Below, piece by piece: positions 7,074-14,621 of a stretch of 56,533 nt of DNA (position 1 is its first letter; every line of letters begins with the position of its first letter). The notes below the pieces were generated by a model, which was not told where the DNA came from, did no database searches, and worked only from the letters and a program-made list of their open reading frames with translations. Source of the stretch: Thiodiazotropha sp040507005 (GTDB taxonomy: Bacteria > Pseudomonadota > Gammaproteobacteria > Chromatiales > Chromatiaceae); the NCBI GenBank assembly GCA_040507005.1, contig JBEVVS010000077.1, positions 1-56,533 of the forward strand, in the 5' to 3' direction. Both the position numbers and the translations under genes were made by a program.

Positions 7074-7424
7074 ATGATGATAGTACTGTTTCTTATTATG
7101 GTGTTGATACCTTCGGTTTCCTGTGCAGAGGTTTCCGATAAGATGCCTTCGATTTCAGAAATATTCTTTCAAGGCATTTTTATTTCCGTAGGTGTTTTCA
7201 TGGCTGGCTGGTTTCGTTGGTGGCTTGGAGTCCTCTTCCTGCCGTTATTATTTCTATTCGTGGCCGGCACTGTATTACTTTGGAATGTAGTGCCAATGCG
7301 GCAAGCTTTACTCAATGAGCAGGGCTGGAAATATTTCGGAGCATTAGCTCTAAATGATTCTTTGATTGGTATTGCTATAATTGCAGGTGCGATTATTGGC
7401 TTTAAACGTCAAAGTGTATCTTAA
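7074..7424 (+). CDS. Small membrane protein of unknown function
   Basis: A 116-residue protein with a signal-peptide-like start (MMIVLFLIMVLIPSVSCAE), then three hydrophobic spans around residues 29-45, 48-68 and 91-110. The cysteine at 17 sits in a VSC context, but the lipobox is poor. No family is recognised. The spacers before and after it are degraded, with no clear attC cores. It is on the same strand and as AT-rich as the rest of the array. Confidence 0.55.
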   Translation: MMIVLFLIMVLIPSVSCAEVSDKMPSISEIFFQGIFISVGVFMAGWFRWWLGVLFLPLLFLFVAGTVLLWNVVPMRQALLNEQGWKYFGALALNDSLIGIAIIAGAIIGFKRQSVS

Positions 7425-7508
7425 AGTAGAGAAATTACGGGCCAGGAACAATATAGGGCAGCTCGATTCACTCGCGTACTGTTATCAACAGTTATAAAAA
7501 ATATCAAA

Positions 7509-8150
7509 ATGAAGCAGATACTCATATATTCGGACAGCCTCACATGGGGCATTATTCCAGACACAAGAGAACGATTGCCATTTGACAAGCGCTGGCCTGG
7601 AGTATTTGAGAACGAACTATTGCAAGAAGGTAAAAATGTCAGGGTTATCGAGAACTGTTTGAATGGCCGGAGAACCACTTGGTCTGATCCGTTCAAAGAA
7701 GGTAGAAACGGCACTCAAGGCTTAGCGCAAGTCATTGAAATGCACTCACCTCTAAAGCTCGTTGTTCTAATGCTAGGCACTAATGATTTTCAGTGTACAC
7801 ACCAGAACAATGCATGGCTCTCAGCTCAGGGCACGGCTAAATTAATAAATCTTACCAGACAGTCTCCAATTGAACCTGGCATGCCTGTACCAGAAATCAT
7901 GATAGTAGCGCCTCCAATAATAACCGAGCCCAAGGGCTATATTGCAGATAAATTTAAAGATGCAGAGAAACGATGTATTGGATTGGCTAATGAACTTAAG
8001 AAAGTGGCATCGGAATTGGCTGTTAGCTATTTTGACGCTAACACTGTAATTGAATCGAGCCGAGTCGACGGGATTCACCTTGATGCTCCTCAACACGAAG
8101 TTATTGGAATAGCTATTGCCAAGGCAGTTATTAATGAAGGAATCTTATGA
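7509..8150 (+). CDS. SGNH/GDSL-family hydrolase (arylesterase-like)
   Basis: A 213-residue protein with the blocks of the SGNH fold: block I YSDSLTWG with nucleophile Ser10, block II around LNGRRT (residues 51-56, oxyanion Gly), block III GTND (90-93) and block V DGIHLD with Asp187 and His190. The family cleaves ester bonds in lipids, acetylated sugars or aryl esters. No signal peptide is present, so it acts in the cytosol. It is full length. A terminal GATTAAC (8148-8154) may be the left core of a decayed attC. Confidence 0.88.
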   Translation: MKQILIYSDSLTWGIIPDTRERLPFDKRWPGVFENELLQEGKNVRVIENCLNGRRTTWSDPFKEGRNGTQGLAQVIEMHSPLKLVVLMLGTNDFQCTHQNNAWLSAQGTAKLINLTRQSPIEPGMPVPEIMIVAPPIITEPKGYIADKFKDAEKRCIGLANELKKVASELAVSYFDANTVIESSRVDGIHLDAPQHEVIGIAIAKAVINEGIL

Positions 8151-8277
8151 TTAACCCATCAAACGGATGCAGTCGCTGACGCTCTGGACCGATGAAGGCA
8201 AGATTAAGGATAGATAGAGATACAGTACAAATCCTATCGACCCTGTATCATTGAGGAATACTTTAGATAGATCAAAT

Positions 8278-8676
8278 ATGAAACATTGGATGTTAATTAT
8301 TGCTTTAATCTTCTCTATACACCTATTACCCAAGTATTTAAGTGCAAAAAACATGAATGATCCGTTTTCATATTCAGCAAGATTAGATTCAGTAGGTTTA
8401 GATTGTGCTTATTGTAAGCATCGATAAGATGTAGAATAGCCAAATATTGACATAGATTATAAATGTAATCTGTATAATATAAGTCTAGCCAAACAAATAG
8501 ATTATATCGGGTTCAAAGAGGGTGAGTGGTTTTGCTCAGAATTTGCAAATAATGGCAAGGCAAATTCCAAGGCTAATGTTGAATTTAAAACTATAAAGCA
8601 TCAATTAAATCCAGTTGTTTTGTATGGTGCTTATGGTGATGACAAACAATTAAAGGAAATTCCATTTGTCGATTAA
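8278..8676 (+). pseudogene. Exported-protein gene with two in-frame stops
   Basis: From ATG 8278 one frame runs 133 codons to a TAA at 8674. It starts with a signal peptide (MKHWMLIIALIFSIHLLPKYLSA) and continues through NMNDPFSYSARLDSVGLDCAYCKHR, then meets TAA (8425-8427) and TAG (8437-8439). Downstream the frame reads on smoothly: PNIDIDYKCNLYNISLAKQI, GFKEGEWFCSEFANNGKANS, VLYGAYGDDKQLKEIPFVD. The long clean frame on both sides of two stops 12 bases apart argues for one decayed gene. I do not recognise the family. A less likely reading is two small genes. Confidence 0.65.
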
Positions 8677-8759
8677 TAGTGTAATGCTGAACAATCTGCT
8701 CCCTAGGATTATTTGTCTCTGGACTATCCCTTGTGAGCTGTGCCGATAGACTGACGAAA

Positions 8760-9212
8760 ATGTGCACCATTCGAATAGCCAATGTAAGTGATATCGAGCG
8801 AATCGTGGTTCTTATGGCGGCTTTTTATAAAGAAAGCGGTTATATGTTCGATAATGACAATGCCTATACTGCTTTCGATGCACTATTGAAAAATGATTCT
8901 CTTGGCAAATGTTGGCTCATCGAGTGCGATTCCGATCCTGTAGGCTACATCGCTGTAACATACACATTTAGTCTGGAGTATTTCGGTCACGCCGCATTCA
9001 TTGAAGATTTATACGTATCACCAGAGTATAGAAATAGAGGGTTGGGCCTGCGTGCGCTCGAAGCCGCTGAAAAAGAATGCCGTAAGCGAGGAATCCTCGC
9101 TCTACACTTAGAAGTCGGTAGCGATAATATTGCTGGCAATGCACTTTACGAGAGTTTCGGGTTTAATGCTACTGATAGGAAATTGCTTAACAAGCGACTT
9201 AGTGAGACCTAA
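8760..9212 (+). CDS. GNAT-family N-acetyltransferase
   Basis: A 150-residue protein. CTIRIANVSDIERIVVLMAAF is the usual GNAT opening, and AAFIEDLYVSPEYRNRGLGLRALEAAEKECRKRG carries the acetyl-CoA pyrophosphate loop (RNRGLG). LEVGSDNIAGNALYESFGF is the conserved C-terminal motif. GNAT enzymes move an acetyl group from acetyl-CoA to an amine; the acceptor is unknown. I chose ATG 8760 because it begins the fold; the in-frame start at 8733 adds nine unrelated residues. GNATs are common cassette cargo. Confidence 0.88.
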   Translation: MCTIRIANVSDIERIVVLMAAFYKESGYMFDNDNAYTAFDALLKNDSLGKCWLIECDSDPVGYIAVTYTFSLEYFGHAAFIEDLYVSPEYRNRGLGLRALEAAEKECRKRGILALHLEVGSDNIAGNALYESFGFNATDRKLLNKRLSET

Positions 9213-9269
9213 TTATTGGTACCAAGGGATGCACGGAATTGTTCGTGCCTTTTTGCCAGGACGTTATGC
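9207..9269 (+). repeat. Possible attC with degenerate left core
   Basis: ACCTAAT (9207-9213) spans the GNAT stop and is one base from RYYYAAC. GTTATGC (9263-9269) resembles the GTTATGC-type right core of Vibrio-like sites. GCACG and CGTGC form an inner stem around AATTGTT. Bases 9270-9349 hold no convincing gene. Confidence 0.45.
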
Positions 9270-9349
9270 TGCGAAACAGCGTACACAACCACAGTTACAA
9301 CATTATGCGTCTTAGAATGAAGTATCTATTATATTTATCGACATTACAA

Positions 9350-9433
9350 ACATAACCAGATTTTTAACTACGGGATCGTACTACTACCCCGCGACTTTGT
9401 CGCTGCGTTCTGGTCTATTATTAGTTGTTAAAC
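9350..9433 (+). repeat. attC-like site
   Basis: ACATAAC (9350-9356) and GTTAAAC (9427-9433, an exact GTTRRRY match) bound 84 bp. CCAGA next to the left core pairs with TCTGG near the right end, and GCGAC-TTT-GTCGC makes an internal hairpin. The next gene's ATG lies two bases past the right core, the typical cassette entry point. Confidence 0.65.
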
Positions 9434-9435
9434 AT

Positions 9436-9804
9436 ATGAACAAAGAACAAACACAACGTGAATTGAGTAAACTAATAGATGAATATGGAAATTATCCATA
9501 TAATTTCTTTAATATTTTACAAAACTCGAACAACCCAAATATTGACTTTGAAACTCAGAACAAAGAATGGCAATTAGTTAAGGATGAAGAGTGGCATAAC
9601 TTGGATTTATATAATTATTTGTTGTGGGCTATTTCAGATAATGGTGATTTGTTATGGTGGAACGGAAAGCAAACAGTTGCAATGAATCCAAGAGCAAGTG
9701 AGTTCATGTCGCTACCTGTTGGGCCTAAACAGTTCATAAGATTGATAGGCATGGGAAAGGTTACAGGAATATTCCCAGAAGGCTTATGGAATAAAAATGC
9801 TTAA
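9436..9804 (+). CDS. Small cytosolic protein, possibly SUKH (SMI1/KNR4)-like
   Basis: A 122-residue acidic protein. The segment YLLWAISDNGDLLWWNGKQTVAMNPRASEFMSLPVGPKQFIRLIGMGKVTGIFPEG resembles the core of SMI1/KNR4 (SUKH) proteins, which include immunity proteins against secreted toxins; this match is by eye and uncertain. I chose ATG 9436 just after the attC right core; the longer in-frame start at 9397 would lie inside the attC. No signal peptide or membrane span. Confidence 0.6.
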   Translation: MNKEQTQRELSKLIDEYGNYPYNFFNILQNSNNPNIDFETQNKEWQLVKDEEWHNLDLYNYLLWAISDNGDLLWWNGKQTVAMNPRASEFMSLPVGPKQFIRLIGMGKVTGIFPEGLWNKNA

Positions 9805-9810
9805 TAAAAA

Positions 9811-9825
9811 CTCGCAACTTGCGAG
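9811..9825 (+). repeat. Short perfect hairpin after the SUKH-like gene
   Basis: CTCGCAA and TTGCGAG face each other around a single C. It follows the stop by seven bases and is not followed by a T run, so it is not a clear intrinsic terminator. It may be what is left of a cassette hairpin; a GTTAATG lies further on at 9868-9874. Confidence 0.3.
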
Positions 9826-9879
9826 AAACTTCCACGGTAAATCTATTGTGCAATACTGTTTTTAGGCTAGCGATCGTTA

Positions 9880-10257
9880 ATGGAAGCGAGAACCTTAAAT
9901 GATATCTATCGTTGTCCGTATTGTAACTCGGTAGCAGCAAGAGGCGACGCTCATTGTCGTGGCTGTGGAGTTAAGTTCAGTGACAGAGATATAGATGCAA
10001 TGGAGAATGATATCCAATCACCTGTAGGTGCATTACCCTGGAACACCAGAGATCGTTTTCGTTGCGTGCATTGTAATAAATTTGTTGCTCTTAAAGATAA
10101 TTATTGTCGTGGATGCGGAGATGAAATCGAAGATCATGAAAGGCAACTGATGCATCTAAGATTGTCGGAGTTGGCAAAACAAAATACTCCTGCCTTAATA
10201 GGCTTAGCAATTTTTGTTCTTTTAGTGATTTTTGTGTCTATACAAATGGTGAAGTAA
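9880..10257 (+). CDS. Double zinc-ribbon protein with C-terminal membrane anchor
   Basis: A 125-residue protein with two similar zinc ribbons: CPYCNSVAARGDAHCRGCG (residues about 12-30) and CVHCNKFVALKDNYCRGCG (about 63-81), each CxxC-x10-CxxC. A single membrane span (LIGLAIFVLLVIFVSIQMV) ends the protein, so the ribbons probably face the cytosol. Tail-anchored zinc-ribbon proteins are widespread with mostly unknown roles. The two ribbons resemble each other closely, pointing to an internal duplication. Confidence 0.72.
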   Translation: MEARTLNDIYRCPYCNSVAARGDAHCRGCGVKFSDRDIDAMENDIQSPVGALPWNTRDRFRCVHCNKFVALKDNYCRGCGDEIEDHERQLMHLRLSELAKQNTPALIGLAIFVLLVIFVSIQMVK

Positions 10258-10297
10258 ATTGAAAATAGAAACGCTTATCAAGGATGTGATGGCTCTT

Positions 10298-10332
10298 AGA
10301 TAACAAACAGTGGCTTTTCAGTGGCGTTATGG
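10298..10332 (+). repeat. Possible truncated attC remnant
   Basis: AGATAAC (10298-10304) and GTTATGG (10326-10332) lie 35 bp apart and are nearly complementary, but the interior (CAGTGGC repeated directly) does not form a good stem. It sits just before the last decayed gene of the array. Confidence 0.3.
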
Positions 10333-10335
10333 AAA

Positions 10336-10737
10336 ATGAGTAACCTGATAACTATTAATTTCAAATTATCTGTATAGATAACTATTTTTGGTTGTATCGT
10401 ACTATTTATCAATCAAGCATCAGGGTTCCCCGAATCGCTTGTACATCTGGGGGCGTATAGAAATCAAACCCTTATCTGGCCTGCGCTTATAGCCGCGATG
10501 AGCGCACTATTCTGGTTTGGCTATTATCGTAATGATGAGGGTCATCTTGCAGCATTCATTTTTGGATTATTCATGCTAATGCCTGTATTGGGAACTGCGA
10601 TCTCTGAAGCGATAAATGGTGCGTTTTACAGTGATTATGAAGGATACTTCTTGAGTTATATCGGTTTGTCACATGTCAGTTATGGAATGCTAAAGTGGCG
10701 GGATGTTATTGAGATATTGGGGCAAGATGCCGGATAG
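10336..10737 (+). pseudogene. Membrane-protein gene interrupted by an amber stop
   Basis: ATG 10336 opens MSNLITINFKLSV, then TAG at 10375-10377. The same frame continues for 120 codons without a stop: ITIFGCIVLFINQASGFPES, LVHLGAYRNQTLIWPALIAA, then MSALFWFGYYRNDEGHLAAF and IFGLFMLMPVLGTAISEAIN to TAG 10735. The whole reads as a small four-span membrane protein of unknown family. An ATG at 10498 could still give a 79-residue C-terminal fragment. This is the last gene of the array. Confidence 0.6.
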
Positions 10738-10761
10738 TCCTATCCCATATACCATTTGCAA

Positions 10762-10785
10762 GGAGGTTGCTTTTCTAGCACCTCC
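10762..10785 (+). other. Hairpin at the right end of the cassette region
   Basis: GGAGGT-GC and GC-ACCTCC form an eight-pair stem with one bulged T around TTTTCTA. No T tract follows, so a rho-independent terminator is doubtful; it may be the stem of a last, coreless cassette site. The rest of 10738-10988 holds no gene I can support. Confidence 0.3.
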
Positions 10786-10988
10786 GCTGTCTGTAATAAC
10801 TCACATTATCAGCAACTGCGTACCACCGTTATCACTGTAGTAATAGGTTGTAATAAACAAAGTGAAATAGTAACAACTTCAATGTGCACAATTTAATATG
10901 AGTTAGAAGCCAAGATACCTAAAGTGATACAAAGAGAAGTAGTCGGTAGGGAAATATCAAAGATAATTTGTCAAGGGAGGCCGCTATC

Positions 10989-12632
10989 ATGAAATCATCC
11001 AGCTTCTGTTTCTTTACTTCTCTGCTTCTATCCGGCTGTGTGAGTTTCAACGGCATGGACCCAAACAGTGGGCCGGAGCGGACCCTCGTAGATGTTGACG
11101 GCTCAACCTTTCTAGGGTCGGTTGTCTGGGATGCGGGTAGTGCATCTGAGGCCATATTACCAGGTGGTTTTCTGGGTGGTTATATGTTTTCTGTCCCTGT
11201 AGGGGCATCGTTAGGTGTCCATGATGTGGCCATCGAGCGGGGAAGCAGCCGTACCGGTACGCTCCCCTTCACCGTGACTGCGCCTGTTCCCTTTACCGCG
11301 CCGCGTGTCGACAGGATCAGCATTGTTTATGCAGATTTTGCCGCAGGCGACGTTAACACATGGCTCTACGTGCAAGGGGCCAATGGGGATGTGGGTGCCG
11401 AGGTCTTGATCGGCGGTGTCGCCCAGCCGACCATTGCACACAAGGCCCTGCGTAATGATCTTTTCGGCATTCCGCCGGATGATCTGGAATTTCCCATATA
11501 CCATTGGACTAGTTATGTCGTGCCATATACAGGCCCTGCTGGTTCCACTATCACTGTGAGTATGCGCAATAGGGACGGGCAGCTAAGTGCCGACCGCAGT
11601 TACCGTCTACCCGATAACGCCTCATCTCTCGACAGTGATGGTGACGATCTGCCAGACGTTTGGGAAACATCAGGTTATGATGCCGATGGGGATGGGGTCA
11701 TCGATATCGATCTTCCCGCATTGGGCGCTAATCCCTACCGCCCTGATGTATTCGTTGAGATCGACATAATGAACGGTCTCGACAATCCCCCTACGGCAGC
11801 CACATGGACCGGGTCTGAGGCGGTATTCGAGAATGCACCGATCATTAACCCAATCGGTGATAATGGAATCAATATCCATATCGACAGTTCAGGTACGGTG
11901 CCGTTCTGGAATGCGATAGATTTCAATATTGCCCAGAACATACCCCTTGGTCGAGAGGATTTCTACACGCTCAAGGGCGCCAATTTTGACAATGCGATCC
12001 GTGGTCGAATCTATCACTACGGTATTTGGGCCAATGCGCGACCCAATGGCTCGAGTGGAGTTAGTGACGTCGATTTCGCGTCCGGAAACGGTGGTGATGA
12101 CTTTATAGTCAGCTTTGACGATTTCCCCGCTTCGACTCAGACTGAGAAGAGCCGAATCGAGACCTTCGTTCATGAATTCGGCCACAACCTGAGTCTTCGT
12201 CACGGAGGTTCGGATCATGCAACACGCGTACCGACGCACAACAGCGTAATGAGTTATTCCTGGCAATTGAGGACAAGTAACTGTTGTGGTAACTCTGATG
12301 CATCCAGGCAGGCCAATCCGGTCTATGGCCCACTCTACTACCTTACAACTGGATTGGACGAGACCGCTGGAGCGGTACCTGTCGGCTTCAGCAATCTGAC
12401 CGACTATTCTGACGGTATGGGCCGTAATCTGCAGGAGAATTGCCTTGATGAGACGGTCGGTCTTTGGGGTGGAAGAGCGGTTGATTGGAATGGTGATGGT
12501 GATACGACTGACGTCTGTGCTGCTCGTGTCCTGAATAGTGACGGTGATACCAACGACACGGTTACCGACTATGCGAGCTGGGCGAATATCACCTTTGTCG
12601 GTCCACGCACCAACGGCCAGTTCGGGAGTTGA
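10989..12632 (+). CDS. Metzincin-like zinc metalloprotease lipoprotein
   Basis: A 547-residue lipoprotein. The signal peptide ends in a LLLSGC lipobox (Cys17). Residues about 30-115 form a beta-rich IPT/TIG-like domain. A calcium-binding-like stretch follows (DSDGDDLPDVWETSGYDADG, then DGVIDID). The catalytic motif HEFGHNLSLRH (His395, Glu396, His399, His405) fits HExxHxxxxxH, and SVMSYSW (Met421) supplies a Met-turn, so a metzincin-type protease is likely. Further D-G-D-rich loops end the protein (DWNGDGDTTD). I chose ATG 10989 after AAGGGAGG; a start at 10968 would mask the signal peptide. It probably acts on the cell surface, with unknown substrate. Confidence 0.8.
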   Translation: MKSSSFCFFTSLLLSGCVSFNGMDPNSGPERTLVDVDGSTFLGSVVWDAGSASEAILPGGFLGGYMFSVPVGASLGVHDVAIERGSSRTGTLPFTVTAPVPFTAPRVDRISIVYADFAAGDVNTWLYVQGANGDVGAEVLIGGVAQPTIAHKALRNDLFGIPPDDLEFPIYHWTSYVVPYTGPAGSTITVSMRNRDGQLSADRSYRLPDNASSLDSDGDDLPDVWETSGYDADGDGVIDIDLPALGANPYRPDVFVEIDIMNGLDNPPTAATWTGSEAVFENAPIINPIGDNGINIHIDSSGTVPFWNAIDFNIAQNIPLGREDFYTLKGANFDNAIRGRIYHYGIWANARPNGSSGVSDVDFASGNGGDDFIVSFDDFPASTQTEKSRIETFVHEFGHNLSLRHGGSDHATRVPTHNSVMSYSWQLRTSNCCGNSDASRQANPVYGPLYYLTTGLDETAGAVPVGFSNLTDYSDGMGRNLQENCLDETVGLWGGRAVDWNGDGDTTDVCAARVLNSDGDTNDTVTDYASWANITFVGPRTNGQFGS

Positions 12633-12635
12633 ATC

Positions 12636-13517
12636 ATGAATATATGCGTCAACAATATCAGTGCAGCAGTTATCGCAACTATTACACTACTCGGTTGTGC
12701 CCAGCCGCCGCAGCGTACACTCCGACCCGCAACTGATCAGGATATCATGATCGGTGTAATCGAACCTGGACAGCAAAGGCTTTGGAAGGCGGCGCTTGCA
12801 TCCAATACCTTGCCACCTGTCAATGCCATCAAGGTGCCAGCTGACCCGGTGGAATCGGTTTCCCAGGTTAGGGTTCCAGAGACACAACAATGGCGTGCAC
12901 CCACCCTGCCCGAAGGGGTAGCCACAGCGGTAGTTCCTGTCTCCCTGCCCCGAATGGATGGATATTTTGGGCGTGCCCAGGTGCTCAAGGCGGAAACCGA
13001 GAAGCTCACGCTTCTGCTCAAGAGTGGTCAGCGGCTGGAGCTCGCCTATCGGAGTCCCTCGCGGGTGGCGGTGGAGAGACTGCTACCCCAGACCTCGGCA
13101 ATGGTGGAGGTGCTGAAGTTGCCAACCCTGGTGCCGGCAAGTCGTTATGGCTTGGCCATCGGTGACGAGGGGCAGGCGCCAGCGCTTGTAGTGCTTCAGG
13201 ATAGTGGCGATCGGCCAATTCGACACCAATTCCGTGTTGGTGATATCACAATCAGTCAGGCGTCTGATGCGGTAATGCAGCGCATGCAGGAGAAGGGGGA
13301 AAAACTCCCGGCGAGTGGTGTCCCGGTGCCGGTGTTGATCTCGATTGGCAAGAAATCGGCTACTTATCAATCGGGCGCCATCGTCGATGCGTCGGAAAGC
13401 GGTATTGGCTATGACGTGGTTGTCTATGAGAGCAGGATGTATCCTGCGGAAGCCGCCTACAGCGATACACCGCCATTCTCTCTGCATGTGGGTATCTTCG
13501 CCCCCGGGCCGCGCTAG
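12636..13517 (+). CDS. Lipoprotein of unknown function paired with the metalloprotease
   Basis: A 293-residue lipoprotein with signal peptide and lipobox TLLGC (Cys21). The mature protein is proline- and valine-rich and mostly beta; I recognise no domain. A central basic segment (residues about 105-150: DGYFGRAQVLKAETEKLTLL, LKSGQRLELAYRSPSRVAVE) may be a small barrel. It starts three bases after the protease stop, so the two are co-transcribed and probably work together at the envelope, for example as protease and inhibitor, substrate or chaperone; that role is a guess from context only. Confidence 0.7.
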   Translation: MNICVNNISAAVIATITLLGCAQPPQRTLRPATDQDIMIGVIEPGQQRLWKAALASNTLPPVNAIKVPADPVESVSQVRVPETQQWRAPTLPEGVATAVVPVSLPRMDGYFGRAQVLKAETEKLTLLLKSGQRLELAYRSPSRVAVERLLPQTSAMVEVLKLPTLVPASRYGLAIGDEGQAPALVVLQDSGDRPIRHQFRVGDITISQASDAVMQRMQEKGEKLPASGVPVPVLISIGKKSATYQSGAIVDASESGIGYDVVVYESRMYPAEAAYSDTPPFSLHVGIFAPGPR

Positions 13518-13741
13518 TCAATACACTGTCAGTGCGTTAAGCCTGATACCCAGGTAGGGATTTCACCAAACAAGAAGAGGATATCCTGACTTGAATATAA
13601 TGAAAATGTAACCACACTACAAAGGCAACAATACGCTCCACAGTATGCAAACTCTTGTTCGCTCAATGTGCCCATTTGAGCTTGTCATTGGGCGGGGGAG
13701 TTGGCACCTACTACTCGAGTTGAGTATGGAGAATATCCGAT

Positions 13742-14605
13742 ATGGTGTTGAGTGACGTTTTCATCTCTTATTCGCGTCAGGATACTAATTTCGTAGAACA
13801 GCTGAGCAAAAAGCTTCACGAATGTGGTCTGGACGTTTGGATCGACTGGGAAGACATTCCCTACTCATCCAATTGGTGGAACGAAATCTCACAGGCTATC
13901 GATGGAGCGTCGGCATTTGTCTGTATACTCTCTGATGACTATTTCAAGTCAGAAACCTGCGAAGCAGAGTTGAGGCTGGCTGAAGAAACCAATAAGAGAA
14001 TCATTCCTATCCGCTACAAAGAATTTAATCCATCCCTCAACAATAGCAATGCAGTGGCGATGACCAATTGGCTCGAATTCTCTGGGCGGGACAACTTCGA
14101 AGCATCTTTTGAGAGCCTTATTGACACCCTCAACGCTGATCTGGATTGGCGCAAGTTTCATGCGCGGCTGCAGGTAAGAGCTACAGAGTGGGCAAACAAG
14201 AACAACAACAGCAGTTACATTCTTTTTGGCCAGGATCTCGACGAGGCAAGCGATCAACTCGAGCACGAGCAGGATAAGTCACCACGATTCACTACCTTGC
14301 AACACAACTACATAGTCGCGTCTAAGGCTGGCGCGATGGAGCTTATCCGCAAGCAACTGCGTGGATTTTATTGGGCAGCTCTGGCCTATTCTGCGGTTCA
14401 GATTTTCGTGATCTATTTCTGGGACTTTGACAGTATGAGTGAAACCGCGATGATCAAGATGTCATGGGTCTGGCTGCCCGGCCTTTCATTTGCCCTTGCG
14501 GGGTTGACCATAGGCCGTCATAAAATGAGACACGCATTCATCGTGATGGCGGCGGTAATGATACTCTTCGCGATATTCTATTCAGCAGTTTGGCCACATC
14601 TCTAA
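13742..14605 (+). CDS. TIR-domain protein with C-terminal membrane segments
   Basis: A 287-residue protein. Residues 5-130 are a TIR domain: DVFISYSRQD, GLDVWIDWEDIP, SSNWWNEISQAIDGASAFVCILSDDYFKS and CEAELRLAEETNKRIIPI. Glu76 aligns with the NADase glutamate of catalytic TIRs. Residues 140-195 (HARLQVRATEW, SYILFGQDLDEASDQL, TTLQHNYIVAS) match the linker found after TIR in large bacterial TIR-WD40 proteins, but here three membrane spans (about 208-226, 241-258, 264-284) follow instead. Bacterial TIRs often consume NAD or signal in phage defence. It stands alone on the + strand, convergent with a DUF2235 gene. Confidence 0.88.
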   Translation: MVLSDVFISYSRQDTNFVEQLSKKLHECGLDVWIDWEDIPYSSNWWNEISQAIDGASAFVCILSDDYFKSETCEAELRLAEETNKRIIPIRYKEFNPSLNNSNAVAMTNWLEFSGRDNFEASFESLIDTLNADLDWRKFHARLQVRATEWANKNNNSSYILFGQDLDEASDQLEHEQDKSPRFTTLQHNYIVASKAGAMELIRKQLRGFYWAALAYSAVQIFVIYFWDFDSMSETAMIKMSWVWLPGLSFALAGLTIGRHKMRHAFIVMAAVMILFAIFYSAVWPHL

Positions 14606-14621
14606 AACCTGGGGAGACGGG

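Noticed and set aside
9266..9355. A 29-codon frame between two attC-like sites
   Set aside because: Starts inside an attC right core, no ribosome binding site, too short to support.
5090..10377. Three in-frame TAG codons (5090, 8437, 10375) as a sign of amber recoding
   Set aside because: TAG is used as the ordinary final stop of core genes here (for example the RsuA-type and GGDEF-EAL genes), one of the broken genes also has TAA and another a frameshift, so decay is simpler.
10741..10988. An attI or integrase remnant at the right end of the array
   Set aside because: No tyrosine-recombinase motif on either strand and no attI-like simple site; the gene orientation also puts the integrase side to the left.
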